From SG8-41 sp036555615 (GTDB lineage: Bacteria > Pseudomonadota > Gammaproteobacteria > Burkholderiales > SG8-41): a stretch of 64,000 bases of DNA. Positions 15,373 through 23,870 of the stretch are shown here, one piece after another. Location of the stretch: NCBI GenBank assembly GCA_036555615.1, contig DATBKZ010000034.1, forward strand, positions 97,364 to 161,363, written 5' to 3'. The notes under the pieces were generated by a model that saw nothing but the letters and a program-made list of their open reading frames with translations, did no database searches and was not told the origin of the DNA. The translations under genes and the position numbers were made by a program. The stretch's first letter is position 1, and each line of letters opens with the position of its first letter.

Positions 15373-16353
15373 CTAGTAAACACGGTTGCGCGCAGCCTCG
15401 CCCTTGACGAGGACACGCTCGACGTTGAACCACGCTTCGCGGAACAGCATGGCGGATGACTGGCGCGTGACGCCCGCGATGTGCGGTGTGAAGAGCACCC
15501 GGCGCGCCGCCTCGCCCTCGAGCGCGAACAGGGGATTGCCGGGGTCGGGCGGCTCCGTGGCATAGACATCGATTGCGGCGCCGCCCAGGCGGCCCGACCT
15601 GAGATGCGCAACAAGCGCTTCCTCGTTCACGATGCCGCCGCGAGCGGCCTGGATCAGCACCGCTCCCGGCTTCATCAACGCGAACTGCCGCGGGCCGATC
15701 ATGCTGCGGGTCTGCGGCAGGAGCGGAACGTGCAGGGTGATGACGTCGGCCGTCCGGAGCAGCTCATCGAGCGGCACTGCGCGCGCGGCAGTCCGCGCAG
15801 CAGCCTGGGGATCGCGCGGGGCAGGGTCGTAATAGACGATCTGGCAGCCAAAGCGGTGAAATGCCTCGGCCACCGCGGCGCCAACGGTGCCGAAGCCCAC
15901 GACGCCCACGGTGAGCCCCTCGAGTCCCGGCAGGTTGTCGGTGATCATGCGCCCACGGAACGAGACGTAGTTTGCGTTCCGGATTTCCGCATCCGCCCAG
16001 GCGAGGCGGCGCAGCAGGAGAAGAGCGCTTGCCACGGCGTACTCGGCCACCGCGCTGTTGCTGCCGCCGGGGACGTTCGCGACCGCGATGCCGAGCTTCT
16101 TCATCGCGGCCTCATCGAGCCGGTCGACGCCGGCGCCGGTCACCTGGACGAGCTTGACGCCACCGCCCTCGAAGAGTGAGCCGGCCAGCTTCGGGCCGAC
16201 AGCCGGAATCACCAGCGCGCGCACCGACCTGACGTGCGCAGCGAGTTGCGGGTCGTCGACGGCGCGATAGTTGACGGCGAGCGTGACGGGCGGCGTGATG
16301 CCTGCGCGCTGAAAATCGGCCAGCGGCCGCAGGCAGAGAACGTCGTGTGGCAT
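15373..16353 (-). CDS. D-2-hydroxyacid dehydrogenase (phosphoglycerate dehydrogenase-like)
   Basis: A 326-residue dehydrogenase with an N-terminal substrate domain and a central NAD domain, GLTVGVVGFGTVGAAVAEAF. The catalytic triad is complete: Arg in QAARGGIVNEE, Glu in DVYATEPPDP and His in LFTPHIAGVT. The start MPHDVLCLRPLADF overlaps the cupin stop by one base (TGATG). It presumably oxidises a D-2-hydroxy acid, or reduces a 2-keto acid, produced by other cluster enzymes. No regulatory ACT domain is present. Confidence 0.9.
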   Translation of the reverse strand: MPHDVLCLRPLADFQRAGITPPVTLAVNYRAVDDPQLAAHVRSVRALVIPAVGPKLAGSLFEGGGVKLVQVTGAGVDRLDEAAMKKLGIAVANVPGGSNSAVAEYAVASALLLLRRLAWADAEIRNANYVSFRGRMITDNLPGLEGLTVGVVGFGTVGAAVAEAFHRFGCQIVYYDPAPRDPQAAARTAARAVPLDELLRTADVITLHVPLLPQTRSMIGPRQFALMKPGAVLIQAARGGIVNEEALVAHLRSGRLGGAAIDVYATEPPDPGNPLFALEGEAARRVLFTPHIAGVTRQSSAMLFREAWFNVERVLVKGEAARNRVY

Positions 16354-16733
16354 CAGAGCGCTGGGGGTGGTTCCTGGGTCCGCTTCGTGATGTCGCCAAC
16401 CGGAAAGAAGCACAGCAACACCAGCGGTTCCTGGCCGGTATTGCGGGTCATGTGCTTTTCTCCCGGCGGAATCAGGATCGTGTCGCCGGCCTTCAGCGGG
16501 AAGCTCCCGCTGTCGGCCTCGGTGCAGCCTTCGCCTGCCATCACGTAGATGCATTCCTCGAAGCCCTGGTGGTAGTGCGGGCGGCGCGCTGTGTCGCCGG
16601 GCTTCGGCACGGGAATCTCGACCAGCCGCAGCGTCACGGCGCGCGAGCCTTTCTCGCCGGACACGATCTCGAGCGATTTCCGGCCGGGCAGGCCCATGCT
16701 CTTCGCCTGCGCCTGCGTCAGCACCTTCGCCAT
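16353..16733 (-). CDS. Cupin-domain protein
   Basis: A 126-residue single-domain cupin. The first motif shows the His/Glu metal ligands in RPHYHQGFEECIYVMAGEG and the second has the downstream His in IPPGEKHMTRNTG. Start and stop are each shared by one base with the neighbouring genes, so translation is coupled with the creatininase-family gene upstream and the dehydrogenase downstream. Small cupins act as metal-dependent isomerases, dioxygenases or ligand-binding proteins; none of these can be chosen from sequence. Confidence 0.87.
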   Translation of the reverse strand: MAKVLTQAQAKSMGLPGRKSLEIVSGEKGSRAVTLRLVEIPVPKPGDTARRPHYHQGFEECIYVMAGEGCTEADSGSFPLKAGDTILIPPGEKHMTRNTGQEPLVLLCFFPVGDITKRTQEPPPAL

Positions 16734-17536
16734 CAGCCAGCCACCTTCAGGTGCTTGATTTCGGCGGTGCCGCCCTGCGCCTCGTCGAGCAGGCGGAAGA
16801 TCTCCGCCGCCTCCTTCGCAATCGCACCGGCGATGCCGTCGAGCATCGTCTTCGCCTTGTCCACGGTCGCGTGCTCGGGCGTGCCGTACCAGCCGGTCGG
16901 CGCGATGGTGCGGATGTCGCGCAGCACCGGCTGGAAGGCGCGCGTGCGCCGCAGCTTGTCCCACTTGCGGCCATGCGAGTGGTCGGAGGAATAATCGATG
17001 CGATCGAGGTGGACGAGGTCCGGCCGGCAGGCGAGCACGGCGAGCGCTTCGATCTCGCCACCGTGCGTGAGTCCCCCGTAGTCCTTGCCGAACAGCTCCG
17101 CCGCGACGTAGCACGCCTGGACGGTCAATACCGTCATGCCGTGGTCGCGGTGCAGGTGCTCGGCAGCGATCGCGAGCGAGGGGATGTTGCCCTCGTGCCA
17201 GTTGAGCAGCAGGAGATACTTCGCGCCGTGCCTGGCCGCCGACACGCAGGTTTCCGTCACCACGCGCTGATAGGTATCGGGAGTGAGCGTGAGGGTGGCC
17301 TCGAACGGCATGTGCATGGGCGTGACGCCAAGCGGCCCGCCCGGCAGCACCAGTGCGTCCATGCGCTCGGCCACTGCATGGGAAATGACGTTGGCCGCGA
17401 GGATGTCGGTGCCGGCCGGCAGATGCGGGCCATGCTGCTCGACGCTGCCCGCGGGGAGGATCACCAGCGGGTTCTTCTTCAGTTGCGCGGCGATCTCGGG
17501 CTGCGTGAGATCGATGAGGTGGCGTGTCGGAAGCAT
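16733..17536 (-). CDS. Creatininase-family metal-dependent amidohydrolase
   Basis: A 267-residue enzyme of the creatininase superfamily. Metal ligands are visible in GSVEQHGPHLPAGTD (Glu33, His35, Asp44), in LLNWHEGN and in THGGEIEA. Family members open cyclic amides or hydrolyse N-linked groups (creatininase, mycofactocin MftE, formamidopyrimidine hydrolases). Given the neighbours, ring opening of a lactam-like or N-substituted sugar-acid-like intermediate is one possibility, but that is inference. The gene begins three bases after the upstream Gfo/Idh/MocA stop. No signal peptide. Confidence 0.88.
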   Translation of the reverse strand: MLPTRHLIDLTQPEIAAQLKKNPLVILPAGSVEQHGPHLPAGTDILAANVISHAVAERMDALVLPGGPLGVTPMHMPFEATLTLTPDTYQRVVTETCVSAARHGAKYLLLLNWHEGNIPSLAIAAEHLHRDHGMTVLTVQACYVAAELFGKDYGGLTHGGEIEALAVLACRPDLVHLDRIDYSSDHSHGRKWDKLRRTRAFQPVLRDIRTIAPTGWYGTPEHATVDKAKTMLDGIAGAIAKEAAEIFRLLDEAQGGTAEIKHLKVAG

Positions 17537-17539
17537 GGC

Positions 17540-18628
17540 CTAGGCCGCGCGCGCTTGGGCGCGGATGCGCGATCGCGTCTCTTCCATGACGTCCGCAATG
17601 CGCACGCACTGCCCCTTGCGATCGATGGATCGCAACGCCGCGTACACCACCGCCACTGCGACGTTGCCGTTATGCGCGGTGAGCTCGCCGGGCTTGCCGG
17701 TCGCGCAGCTCGCGGCGAACATTTCCAGCTCGGCGCGGAACATGTCGCTTTCGGGCAAGGGGATCGCTTCCCGCTTCGCCCAGCCGTCCTTTCCACGCTG
17801 GATGTAGAGGGTGGATGCCTTGTGCAAGAGATGCGGCGTATCCCAGGTGCCGAAATCGATCTCGTAATGCATGAGACCTTTCGAGCCGAATACCCGCACC
17901 GCGAAGATGCCGGGGGACGTCCAGCACGAGCCGACGTAGCCGATCTTGCCGTCGGCAAACCTGAGCAGCGTCATCGACTGGTCGTCCACTTCCGCGCCCA
18001 CCGGTGAGAGCTTGGACGCCATCGAGGAGACCTCGGCGATCTCGCCTCCCAGCAGGTGCAGCACGTCGAACTGGTGGATCGCGAGCTGGGAGAGCGGCCC
18101 GCCGGGGGCGCGGTCCTTATACCAGCGCCAGGTCTGCGGCGTAAGCTCCAGCGCGCGCTCGTTGGAGAAATTGGCTTCCATGAATGCCACGCGCCCCAGC
18201 TCCCCGGCGTCGATCCGGTCCTTGATGATGCGGATGCCCGCCATCAGCCGCGCGCTGTGGCCGACGGTGACGGTGACGCCGTACTGCTGTTCCAGCGCGG
18301 CGATCTTCAAGCCGTCTTCAAGCGTCTGGGCGATCGGTTTCTCGGTGTAGACGTGCTTGCCCGCACGGGCGACCATTTCCGCCATCGGCAGATGCTGCTC
18401 GTTGGGCACTGTGAGGATGACGCCCTTCAGTTCCGGATTGGAAAGCATGGACTTCATGTCGGGGACCGCCGGCACGCCCATTTCCATCTCGAACGCCACG
18501 CGCCTGTCCGCCGAGCGGCTGTAGGCGGCAACGATCTTCAGCTCGTCGGATTGCTGTGCGGCGCGGGCGAGGACCTTGGCCCACCGGCCGAGACCGACGA
18601 TCCCGAGTTTGACTGGTGTGCTGCTCAT
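17540..18628 (-). CDS. Gfo/Idh/MocA family dehydrogenase
   Basis: A 362-residue oxidoreductase with Rossmann motif LGIVGLGRWAKVLARAA and catalytic Lys in VYTEKPIAQT. The third motif reads GGPLSQLAIHQFDVLHLLGG: the His is present but the Asp four residues before it, common in inositol dehydrogenases, is Gln. That is the opposite substitution to the second family member at the end of the same cluster. The pair may act on successive or related polyol-type intermediates. It is separated by 92 bases from the upstream hydrolase gene and by three bases from the creatininase-family gene. Confidence 0.9.
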   Translation of the reverse strand: MSSTPVKLGIVGLGRWAKVLARAAQQSDELKIVAAYSRSADRRVAFEMEMGVPAVPDMKSMLSNPELKGVILTVPNEQHLPMAEMVARAGKHVYTEKPIAQTLEDGLKIAALEQQYGVTVTVGHSARLMAGIRIIKDRIDAGELGRVAFMEANFSNERALELTPQTWRWYKDRAPGGPLSQLAIHQFDVLHLLGGEIAEVSSMASKLSPVGAEVDDQSMTLLRFADGKIGYVGSCWTSPGIFAVRVFGSKGLMHYEIDFGTWDTPHLLHKASTLYIQRGKDGWAKREAIPLPESDMFRAELEMFAASCATGKPGELTAHNGNVAVAVVYAALRSIDRKGQCVRIADVMEETRSRIRAQARAA

Positions 18629-18720
18629 GGGAATCCCGTTGTCGCTGTGGATGACCCGCGATTCTACAACGCACGCAGTTGCCGCGCGCGCCGGTCCGCA
18701 CTGCGGACCCGGGCCTCATC

Positions 18721-19875
18721 TTACCCGAGCCTGCGCATCATCCACGGCAGCAGCACGTTCTCGGCGATCGCTCCGCTTGGCCAGTCGGGGGAGCGGCCCA
18801 TATGGCCGCCCTGCGGGTTGACCCACGCGTCCTTGGCGGTGCCGTGTTCGAGCAACACATACAGATCGGCAATGGGAATCTGCGAGTCGCGCGCGCCATT
18901 GACGGCGAGCACGGGCGCCGAAGAGCGATCGAGCAGGCCGGCATCGATGAGCGAGAAGCGCCGCGCGCGCACGAGCATGTCCTCGAGATTGCGCGCGCCC
19001 AGCATCGCGCACTTCGCGTGCAGGTAGTCGTAGAGATACTCGCCGGTGGCGAGCGAAGCGCGCAGCCAGTCGGGCTGAAAATAATGGTGGATCGGCCCGC
19101 CGTGCACGATCGACCCGCGCAGCCGCTCGCGCTCGGTGATCGCGAGCTTGGCGGCCCAATAGCCGCTCCAGCTGCGGCCTTGCACCACGATTCGCCCTGT
19201 AGCCACCTCGGGACGCCGGCCCAGATAGTCGAGCGCCGCGGTGAAAATGCGGTCGCTGTCGACCGCCGCCACCGCGTGGGGCGACTCGCCGGTGCCGGGA
19301 AGGTCGATCGCGAACAGCCCAAGGCCTCGCCGCAGGTAGCTGTCCGTATGCGCGGCGACGTCTTCCTTCCTGGAATCGAGTCCGGCGATGCCGAATACGA
19401 GCGGAGCAGGGCGCGCGAGGGGAGGCAGGCGCAGGTAGGCGACAATTTCTCCGCCCTCGAATGGAACCCGGACCGTGTCGATGGGCGGATCGAGCAGGCG
19501 CGCGTGGGCGCGGAACGCTTCCAGCGCGCGTCGGCGGGCGTGCTGTCGCGCCGGTGTGTTTTCCGTAGGCCAGCGCGCAAAGTGATAGAGGCGCCAAGCC
19601 TTCCAGTAGCGGTCCCTCGCGCCGCCGCGATCCGTCGCCTCGAGCGTCCGGGCCTCGGCCCAGTGGCGATCGGCGGCGCTGCTCCAGGCGCGCGCCCACT
19701 CTTCGCGCTCCAGGCCGTGAATCGTTGACAGCGCGGCCCGCGCGTCCTCCGGCGCGATGCCGCTGAGCGGCGGCAGGCCGTGATCGGCGCGCCGCTGGAC
19801 TTCCTGCTTGAGTGCTTGCAGGTCGCGGCCCCCGCCCGTAACGAGGCAGATATCATCGGCCGTTCGACGGATCAA
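18721..19875 (-). CDS. Alpha/beta hydrolase (FrsA/pseudooxynicotine-hydrolase-like)
   Basis: A hydrolase of about 384 residues with a long helical N-terminal cap and a C-terminal alpha/beta fold. The nucleophile elbow is VVQGRSWSGYWAAK (Ser in GRSWS), the acid is Asp in NGARDSQIP and the base is His in QGGHMGRSP. Relatives include FrsA-type and 2,6-dihydroxypseudooxynicotine hydrolases, which cleave esters or C-C bonds next to ketones. The start is uncertain: I chose the TTG at 19875, which has GGAG five bases upstream; a GTG lies two codons earlier. A terminator for the upstream Bug gene lies directly before it, so the hydrolase may have its own promoter or depend on readthrough. Confidence 0.82.
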   Translation of the reverse strand: MIRRTADDICLVTGGGRDLQALKQEVQRRADHGLPPLSGIAPEDARAALSTIHGLEREEWARAWSSAADRHWAEARTLEATDRGGARDRYWKAWRLYHFARWPTENTPARQHARRRALEAFRAHARLLDPPIDTVRVPFEGGEIVAYLRLPPLARPAPLVFGIAGLDSRKEDVAAHTDSYLRRGLGLFAIDLPGTGESPHAVAAVDSDRIFTAALDYLGRRPEVATGRIVVQGRSWSGYWAAKLAITERERLRGSIVHGGPIHHYFQPDWLRASLATGEYLYDYLHAKCAMLGARNLEDMLVRARRFSLIDAGLLDRSSAPVLAVNGARDSQIPIADLYVLLEHGTAKDAWVNPQGGHMGRSPDWPSGAIAENVLLPWMMRRLG

Positions 19876-19886
19876 TGTCACTCCAC

Positions 19887-19916
19887 AAAAAAGCAAGGGC
19901 GGCCTTGGCCGCCCTT
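19887..19916 (-). terminator. Rho-independent terminator after the Bug gene
   Basis: On the minus strand, AAGGGCGGCC and GGCCGCCCTT form a ten-bp stem with a two-base loop, followed by GC and six T residues (19892-19887). It lies between the Bug gene and the catabolic cluster and should reduce transcription from one into the other. Confidence 0.85.
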
Positions 19917-19956
19917 GGTTGCCGATCAGCGGTTACTGATCTCCGGTCGCGCGCCC

Positions 19957-20937
19957 CTAGTTGGCCGTCAACCCGAGCGATTTCACCAGCTTCTCGTTTG
20001 TGACCATCGATTCCTGCACCACTTTCCGGAACTCCGCCGGCCCCAGAACGACGATCTCCGTGGCCTGGATCGCCATCCCTTTCCTGACTGCGGGCGTAGC
20101 CATGGCTTTCACCACTGCGGCGCGCAGCCTGTCATTGACGGCCTTGGGCGTGCCCTTCGGCAGGAAGAAACCCATCCAGCCGCTGTAGTCGAAGCCCGGT
20201 ATGGTGTCCGAGATCGGCGGAATGCCGGGCAGCAGCGCGGTGGGCTTGGGCAGCGTCTGGGCGATGGCGCGCATGCGCTTGGCGTTGACGTGGACCATCG
20301 CCGCCGGCGCGGGAATGAGCGTCCACTGGGATTCGTTGGCCACCACGGACGCGCTCGACGGACCGCCGCCCTTGTACGGGACGTGCAGCGAATTGATGCC
20401 GGCCTGCTGCTGGAAGTACGCCCCCGCGAGATGGCTCTGCGAGCCGGCGCCGGCGGAGGCCATGTTGAATGGGGTCTTTCCGCTCTTGGCGTAATCGATC
20501 AATTCCTTCGTGGACTTGATCGGGAGCGTGGGATTCACCACCAGCACGTTGAGCGTCAATGCATATTGCGCAACGTAGTCGTAGTCATTGACGGGATGGA
20601 AGCGGGCCTTCTTCTGCAGCAGCCTGGCAATCGTGCTCGCCGCCGTCGTCGCGCTGATCAGCGTGTAGCCGTCGGGATTCGCGTCCTTGGCGATTTCCAT
20701 GCCGATGATGCCGCCCGCGCCAGCGCGGTTGTCGATGACGATCTGCTGGCCGATCGTGTGGCCCAGCTCGTTGGCGACGATGCGGCTCAAGGTGTCGACC
20801 GCGCTGCCCGCCGTATTCGGCACGATCAGGCGTATCGGCCGGCTGGGATAACTTTTCGCGGATTCCTGCGCAACGGCCGGCGCAGCGCCGAGCAGTGTCG
20901 AAGCAATGGTCAGCGTAAGCCAGACCCGGATCTTCAT
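19957..20937 (-). CDS. Bug-family (TctC) periplasmic solute-binding protein
   Basis: A 326-residue exported binding protein. The Sec signal is MKIRVWLTLTIASTLLGAAP ending at AVAQE, followed by YPSRPIRLIVPNTAGSAVDT and DNRAGAGGIIGMEIAKDANP, the Bug ligand loops. GGGAGAAAATTC precedes the ATG. No TctA/TctB permease genes are adjacent. Its position upstream of, and same strand as, the seven-gene cluster suggests it may capture the substrate of that pathway, although a terminator separates them. Confidence 0.92.
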   Translation of the reverse strand: MKIRVWLTLTIASTLLGAAPAVAQESAKSYPSRPIRLIVPNTAGSAVDTLSRIVANELGHTIGQQIVIDNRAGAGGIIGMEIAKDANPDGYTLISATTAASTIARLLQKKARFHPVNDYDYVAQYALTLNVLVVNPTLPIKSTKELIDYAKSGKTPFNMASAGAGSQSHLAGAYFQQQAGINSLHVPYKGGGPSSASVVANESQWTLIPAPAAMVHVNAKRMRAIAQTLPKPTALLPGIPPISDTIPGFDYSGWMGFFLPKGTPKAVNDRLRAAVVKAMATPAVRKGMAIQATEIVVLGPAEFRKVVQESMVTNEKLVKSLGLTAN

Positions 20938-21120
20938 GAATTTTCTCCCTATCTGATGGTGCAGGCGTGAAACCGATGCGATGTGGAATTGCGGACCTCA
21001 TTCTGTCCGGTTTGCCCAGAGAACGCAACTTGCGCCCGCGCGTCGCCGCTTGCGAGACCGGCATCCGGGAACTCCGGTGGAATCGCGCTTTCTGACTGAT
21101 ACCCATTACAATTCCCGACC

Positions 21121-22023
21121 ATGCTGCGCAGATTCCTCCTCCTTGCCGGTGCGGGCATCGTCGCCGCGTGCAGCCTCGCTCCGGCAGACTACAACGGCGA
21201 CAGTGCGCCGCGTGAGGCGGCAATCGAGCCGCTGAGCTCGGAGCGTCCGCTTGTCGCGCTCGCCCTGGGCAGTGGCGGCGCGCGCGGCTTCGCCCACATC
21301 GGTGTCATCAAGGCGCTGGAGCAGGCCGGCATTGCGCCCGATATCGTCACCGGGGCGAGCTCGGGCGCCGTGGTCGGGGCGCTCTACGCCGCGGGCTGGA
21401 AGGCGGCCGAGCTGGAGGAGATCGCGCTCGGCCTCGAGCAGGGCGAGATCGTGGACTTCGCGCTGTTCGGCAACGGCTGGGTCAAAGGGGAGGCGCTGCA
21501 GAATTTCGTCAACCGGCTGGTCGGCGGGCGGCCGATCGAGCGGCTTGCCAGGCCCTTCGCCGTGGTTGCCACCGAGGCGAAGAGCCGGCGCATCACGGTT
21601 TTCAACCGCGGCGATACCGGCCTTGCCGTGCGCGCCTCGGCGAGCGTCCCCAACGTCTTCATCCCGCCTGTCATCAATGGCGCGGAGTACGTGGACGGCG
21701 GGCTCCTGAGCCCGGTGCCGGTCAAGCTCGCGCGCGCGATGGGCGCGGACATCGTCGTCGCGGTTGACGTTTCCTGGTTCGCCCAGACGCGCGACCCCTC
21801 GGATCCCGGTATGAGGCAATATGACCGCAGCGGACGCTATGCGCTGCTCGAGGGCGAGCTCGAGCAGGCCGACGTCGTCATCGTGCCGCGCACGGTGCGC
21901 ACGCGCATGCTCGATTTCGACCAGCGCGAGTCGAACATCGCGGCCGGGGCCGTAGCGGGTCGCGAGGCCGTGCCCCAATTGCGGGAGGCCATCGCGCGGA
22001 CCGCGACGACCAAGCGGCGCTGA
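21121..22023 (+). CDS. Patatin-like phospholipase lipoprotein (RssA-like)
   Basis: A 300-residue protein with a lipoprotein signal MLRRFLLLAGAGIVAACSLA, lipobox Cys at residue 17. The patatin motifs are complete: oxyanion loop GSGGARGFAHIG, nucleophile Ser80 in GASSGAVVG and catalytic Asp192 in DGGLLSPVP. Family role: acyl-ester hydrolysis of phospholipids or related esters; the lipid anchor places it in the envelope. The ATG has no clear ribosome site, and a TACAAT hexamer lies only about ten bases upstream, so the leader may be very short. Confidence 0.9.
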   Translation: MLRRFLLLAGAGIVAACSLAPADYNGDSAPREAAIEPLSSERPLVALALGSGGARGFAHIGVIKALEQAGIAPDIVTGASSGAVVGALYAAGWKAAELEEIALGLEQGEIVDFALFGNGWVKGEALQNFVNRLVGGRPIERLARPFAVVATEAKSRRITVFNRGDTGLAVRASASVPNVFIPPVINGAEYVDGGLLSPVPVKLARAMGADIVVAVDVSWFAQTRDPSDPGMRQYDRSGRYALLEGELEQADVVIVPRTVRTRMLDFDQRESNIAAGAVAGREAVPQLREAIARTATTKRR

Positions 22024-22035
22024 TCGCGTCCGCCA

Positions 22036-22953
22036 TCATTCCACTGTCTGCGCCGGTGCCGGAGCAGACCGGGTGCGCGGAACGCGCGCCAGATCCCAGT
22101 TTTCCAGTGCCCAGCTCCAGAGTTCCCTCACCGTTGCGTGCGCGAGCCCGCGCGGCGGCTGCTGTCCGAGAAACGACAGCGCAGCAGCGAGGGCAGGCTG
22201 CGGCCGCGCCGTGTTTACCGGCTGGGCCAGCGTCTGCTTGGAGAGTTTCTCGCCCTGGGAATTGACCGCGACCGGCAGATGGACGTAGCGGGGGCGGGGC
22301 AAGCCGAGAAGTTGCTGGATGTAGATCTGCCGCGGCGTGGATGCGAGCAGATCCGCTCCGCGCACGACGTCGGTGATGCCCTGCTCGGCATCGTCCACTG
22401 CCACGGCGAGCTGGTAGGTGTACGTGCCGTCCGGGCGATAGAGCACGAAATCACCCGACTCTTTCTCCAGCTCGCAGGCGATCGTGCCCTGCACCGCATC
22501 CTCGAATGCGACAGCCGCGCCCCGCGTGTCGAGCCGCAGCGCCCGCGCAGTCTTGTTTCCCGCGATGCCGCTGCGGCAGGTTCCCGGATAGACCGGTCCT
22601 TCCGTGCCGGCGACGGCGGAGTCGGCGATCTCCCGGCGGCTGCATGCGCAGGGATAGACGCGGCGGGTCTCCCGCAAACGGTGCAGGGCGCAGTGGTAGG
22701 CGTCGTGCCGCGTGCTCTGATACGCAACCGGCCCGTCGCCTTCCAAGCCGAAGGCCGCGAGCGTGCGCAGGATTTCGTCGGCCGCGCCCGCTGCCACGCG
22801 CGGGGAATCGATGTCTTCCATCCGCACGAGCCACTCGCCGCCGCGCGTTCTTGCCTCGAGAAAGCCGCCGACCGCCGCGACGAGCGAGCCGAAATGAAGC
22901 GGCCCGGTGGGAGAGGGCGCGAAGCGGCCGCGGTACTTGCCATCCTCCGTCAC
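22036..22953 (-). CDS. gluQ: Glutamyl-Q tRNA(Asp) synthetase
   Basis: A 305-residue truncated glutamyl-tRNA synthetase homologue that lacks the anticodon-binding half. The HIGH-type motif lies in RFAPSPTGPLHFGS, the zinc site includes YPCACSRREI and YPGTCR, and the KMSKS-type motif is GEKLSKQTL. Family role: attaches glutamate to queuosine of tRNA(Asp). The start codon is GTG at 22953 and overlaps the stop of the upstream TIM-barrel gene (GTGA), so the two are coupled. Length and motifs match GluQRS. Confidence 0.95.
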   Translation of the reverse strand: MTEDGKYRGRFAPSPTGPLHFGSLVAAVGGFLEARTRGGEWLVRMEDIDSPRVAAGAADEILRTLAAFGLEGDGPVAYQSTRHDAYHCALHRLRETRRVYPCACSRREIADSAVAGTEGPVYPGTCRSGIAGNKTARALRLDTRGAAVAFEDAVQGTIACELEKESGDFVLYRPDGTYTYQLAVAVDDAEQGITDVVRGADLLASTPRQIYIQQLLGLPRPRYVHLPVAVNSQGEKLSKQTLAQPVNTARPQPALAAALSFLGQQPPRGLAHATVRELWSWALENWDLARVPRTRSAPAPAQTVE

Positions 22954-23780
22954 TTTTCGACTTCGGCAAGCAGCTTCCGCGTGGCGAGCGCGGCCTCGCG
23001 GGCGACCTCCTCCGGCGGCCGCGACCAGTACTCGGGATTCGGCGCTTCGTAGCTCAGGTAGCCGGGATAGTTCTTTTCCATGAGGAGCTCGAACACCTCA
23101 CGCCAGCGCACCTTGCCGAGGCCGGGCGGCAGGCGATCGGTGGGCCGCTTCGCGGCATCGGGTGGACCAGCCGGAACGTCGCTGTACTGGAAGGCAAAGA
23201 TCTCCCCGGGCGCGACATCCGCGAAGCCGCGCCCACCCGCGCCGCTGCGCTCGAGGTGGTAGGCGTCGAACAGCAGACCGCAGCTCGGATGGTGGGCGAG
23301 CGCGACGACTTCGCGGCCGGCTTCCAGGCTGTTGATCACCTGGTGCTGCGAATTGAACTCGAGCGCGAGCCGCACGCCGTGCGCTTTCGCGATCTCGCCG
23401 CCTTTCCTGAAATTGGCGGCGCCTTCGCGCAGCGTGCCCGGCGGGTTCTGCCCCGGTGCGATCATCACCAGTTCACAACCGAGCGCAGCGGCATTGGCGC
23501 AGGTTTCGTCGAGCACCGCGAGCAGCCGCTCGAGCTCCGCCCCCTGCGCAAAAATAAGGCCATACTCGGTGCCCAGGCAGGCGACCGTGAGGCCGCTTGC
23601 CCGTACCAGATCCAGGACCTGACCGTTGGTCATGCCGGCGTCGAAGCAGCGCGTGAAATCGACACGCCGCAGCTCCACCGCGTTCCAGCCGCCGCGCTTC
23701 GCGGCCTGCAGAACATTTGCAAGCGGCGACGTGTCGAGCGTCCACGTGTGCAGCGCCAGTCGATCTCGCATCTTGTGCAT
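22950..23780 (-). CDS. TIM-barrel protein (sugar phosphate isomerase/epimerase family)
   Basis: A 276-residue AP-endonuclease-2-type TIM barrel, beginning LALHTWTLDTSPLANVLQAA. Typical metal-ligand positions are in LALEFNSQHQV, LLFDAYHLER and SYEAPNPEY. Relatives include hydroxypyruvate isomerases, inosose dehydratases and sugar epimerases. The start is MHKMRDR at 23780; a second ATG three codons later is equally possible, and neither has a strong ribosome site. Very long readings further upstream run antisense to the NADH dehydrogenase gene and are not credible. Confidence 0.82.
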   Translation of the reverse strand: MHKMRDRLALHTWTLDTSPLANVLQAAKRGGWNAVELRRVDFTRCFDAGMTNGQVLDLVRASGLTVACLGTEYGLIFAQGAELERLLAVLDETCANAAALGCELVMIAPGQNPPGTLREGAANFRKGGEIAKAHGVRLALEFNSQHQVINSLEAGREVVALAHHPSCGLLFDAYHLERSGAGGRGFADVAPGEIFAFQYSDVPAGPPDAAKRPTDRLPPGLGKVRWREVFELLMEKNYPGYLSYEAPNPEYWSRPPEEVAREAALATRKLLAEVEK

Positions 23781-23870
23781 AGGGGCCAGTTCCAGGACGG
23801 GAAGCGTCTGCCGGAGGTGAATGGGTAGTATAAACTGGACGCGTTTTCCCTCCGGATGTCCTGAACAATC

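Noticed and set aside
21105..21121. Leaderless transcript for the patatin-like gene (TACAAT close to ATG)
   Set aside because: No -35 box is present at a suitable distance, so the evidence is weaker than for the LysR gene.
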